This document shows, piece by piece, positions 13,117-13,239 of a stretch of 13,239 bases of DNA (position 1 is its first letter; every line of letters begins with the position of its first letter). Source of the DNA: Devosia sp. GTDB lineage: Bacteria > Pseudomonadota > Alphaproteobacteria > Rhizobiales > Devosiaceae. The stretch is from contig DROE01000204.1 of assembly GCA_011322005.1 (NCBI GenBank), forward strand, positions 1-13,239. The letters run 5' to 3'. Below the pieces are notes generated by a model that saw only the letters and a program-made list of their open reading frames with translations, searched no databases and had not been told where the DNA came from. Made by a program: the position numbers and the translations under genes.

Positions 13117-13239
13117 GGGATTTTACTGCCACGGCGCATCAACCTTGGCAACGAGATTTCATGTCCCGCCCCGGTTTCGCCCTGCCGGTGAGAGTGTTAA
13201 GAGGGTGCATTACCTACCCGTTTTTTCCGAGCCGTGAAA

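Noticed and set aside
13117..13239. Possible 3' end of another minus-strand gene at the window edge
   Set aside because: One frame gives about 13 codons before a TAA, but this is too short to recognise and not distinguishable from chance.

Overview
The window is chromosomal-type DNA from a motile alphaproteobacterium. It is moderately GC-rich and densely packed, and it carries an alphaproteobacterial chemotaxis cluster: two separate CheY proteins, one next to CheA and one next to CheB, plus CheD, a short STAS protein ahead of cheY-cheA, and a CheZ-like small protein. The genus cannot be fixed from the sequence alone. Almost everything is on the minus strand; only one small gene (7986-8339) is on the plus strand.

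Layout, read in the direction of minus-strand transcription from high to low coordinates. (1) 12076-13116 is a 3-hydroxyisobutyryl-CoA hydrolase-like gene (valine catabolism). The 123 bases beyond it to the window edge hold no gene that can be called. (2) The first chemotaxis operon runs from 11936 to 8455: STAS protein (CheS-like), cheY (CheY1-like), cheA, cheW. Its leader contains a terminator-shaped hairpin that includes the first gene's ribosome binding site. (3) A plus-strand gene at 7986-8339 converges on cheW and diverges from cheD. It encodes a 117-residue helical-hairpin protein with a CheZ-type DxxxQ motif, a candidate CheY~P phosphatase of CheT/CheZ kind. (4) The second chemotaxis operon runs from 7812 to 1978: cheD, cheR, cheB, cheY (CheY2-like), then a 304-base structured spacer, then a membrane chemoreceptor with a NIT sensor domain. 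An intrinsic terminator follows at 1915-1946. (5) A branched-chain amino acid ABC transporter operon, livG-livF-livH, starts at 1823 and runs off the low-coordinate edge, so livH is incomplete.

How the parts work together. The receptor (NIT, HAMP and signalling hairpin) controls CheA through CheW. CheA phosphorylates CheB and the two CheYs. CheR and CheB methylate and demethylate the receptor, and CheD deamidates it. By synteny with Sinorhizobium meliloti (cheS-cheY1-cheA and cheB-cheY2), the CheY at 11282-11641 is the candidate phosphate sink and the CheY at 4742-5131 the candidate motor-binding regulator. The DxxxQ protein would speed up dephosphorylation of one of them.

The observations most worth following are: the DxxxQ small protein; the D-hydrophobic-x-x-F C-terminal tails shared by the receptor, CheD and that small protein; the RBS-containing terminator-like hairpin before the STAS gene; the structured cheY-receptor spacer; and TTAG-N7-(C/T)(T/A)AACC sites, resembling the CtrA box, ahead of both chemotaxis operons. 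No tRNA, rRNA, CRISPR array, insertion sequence or prophage gene was seen.
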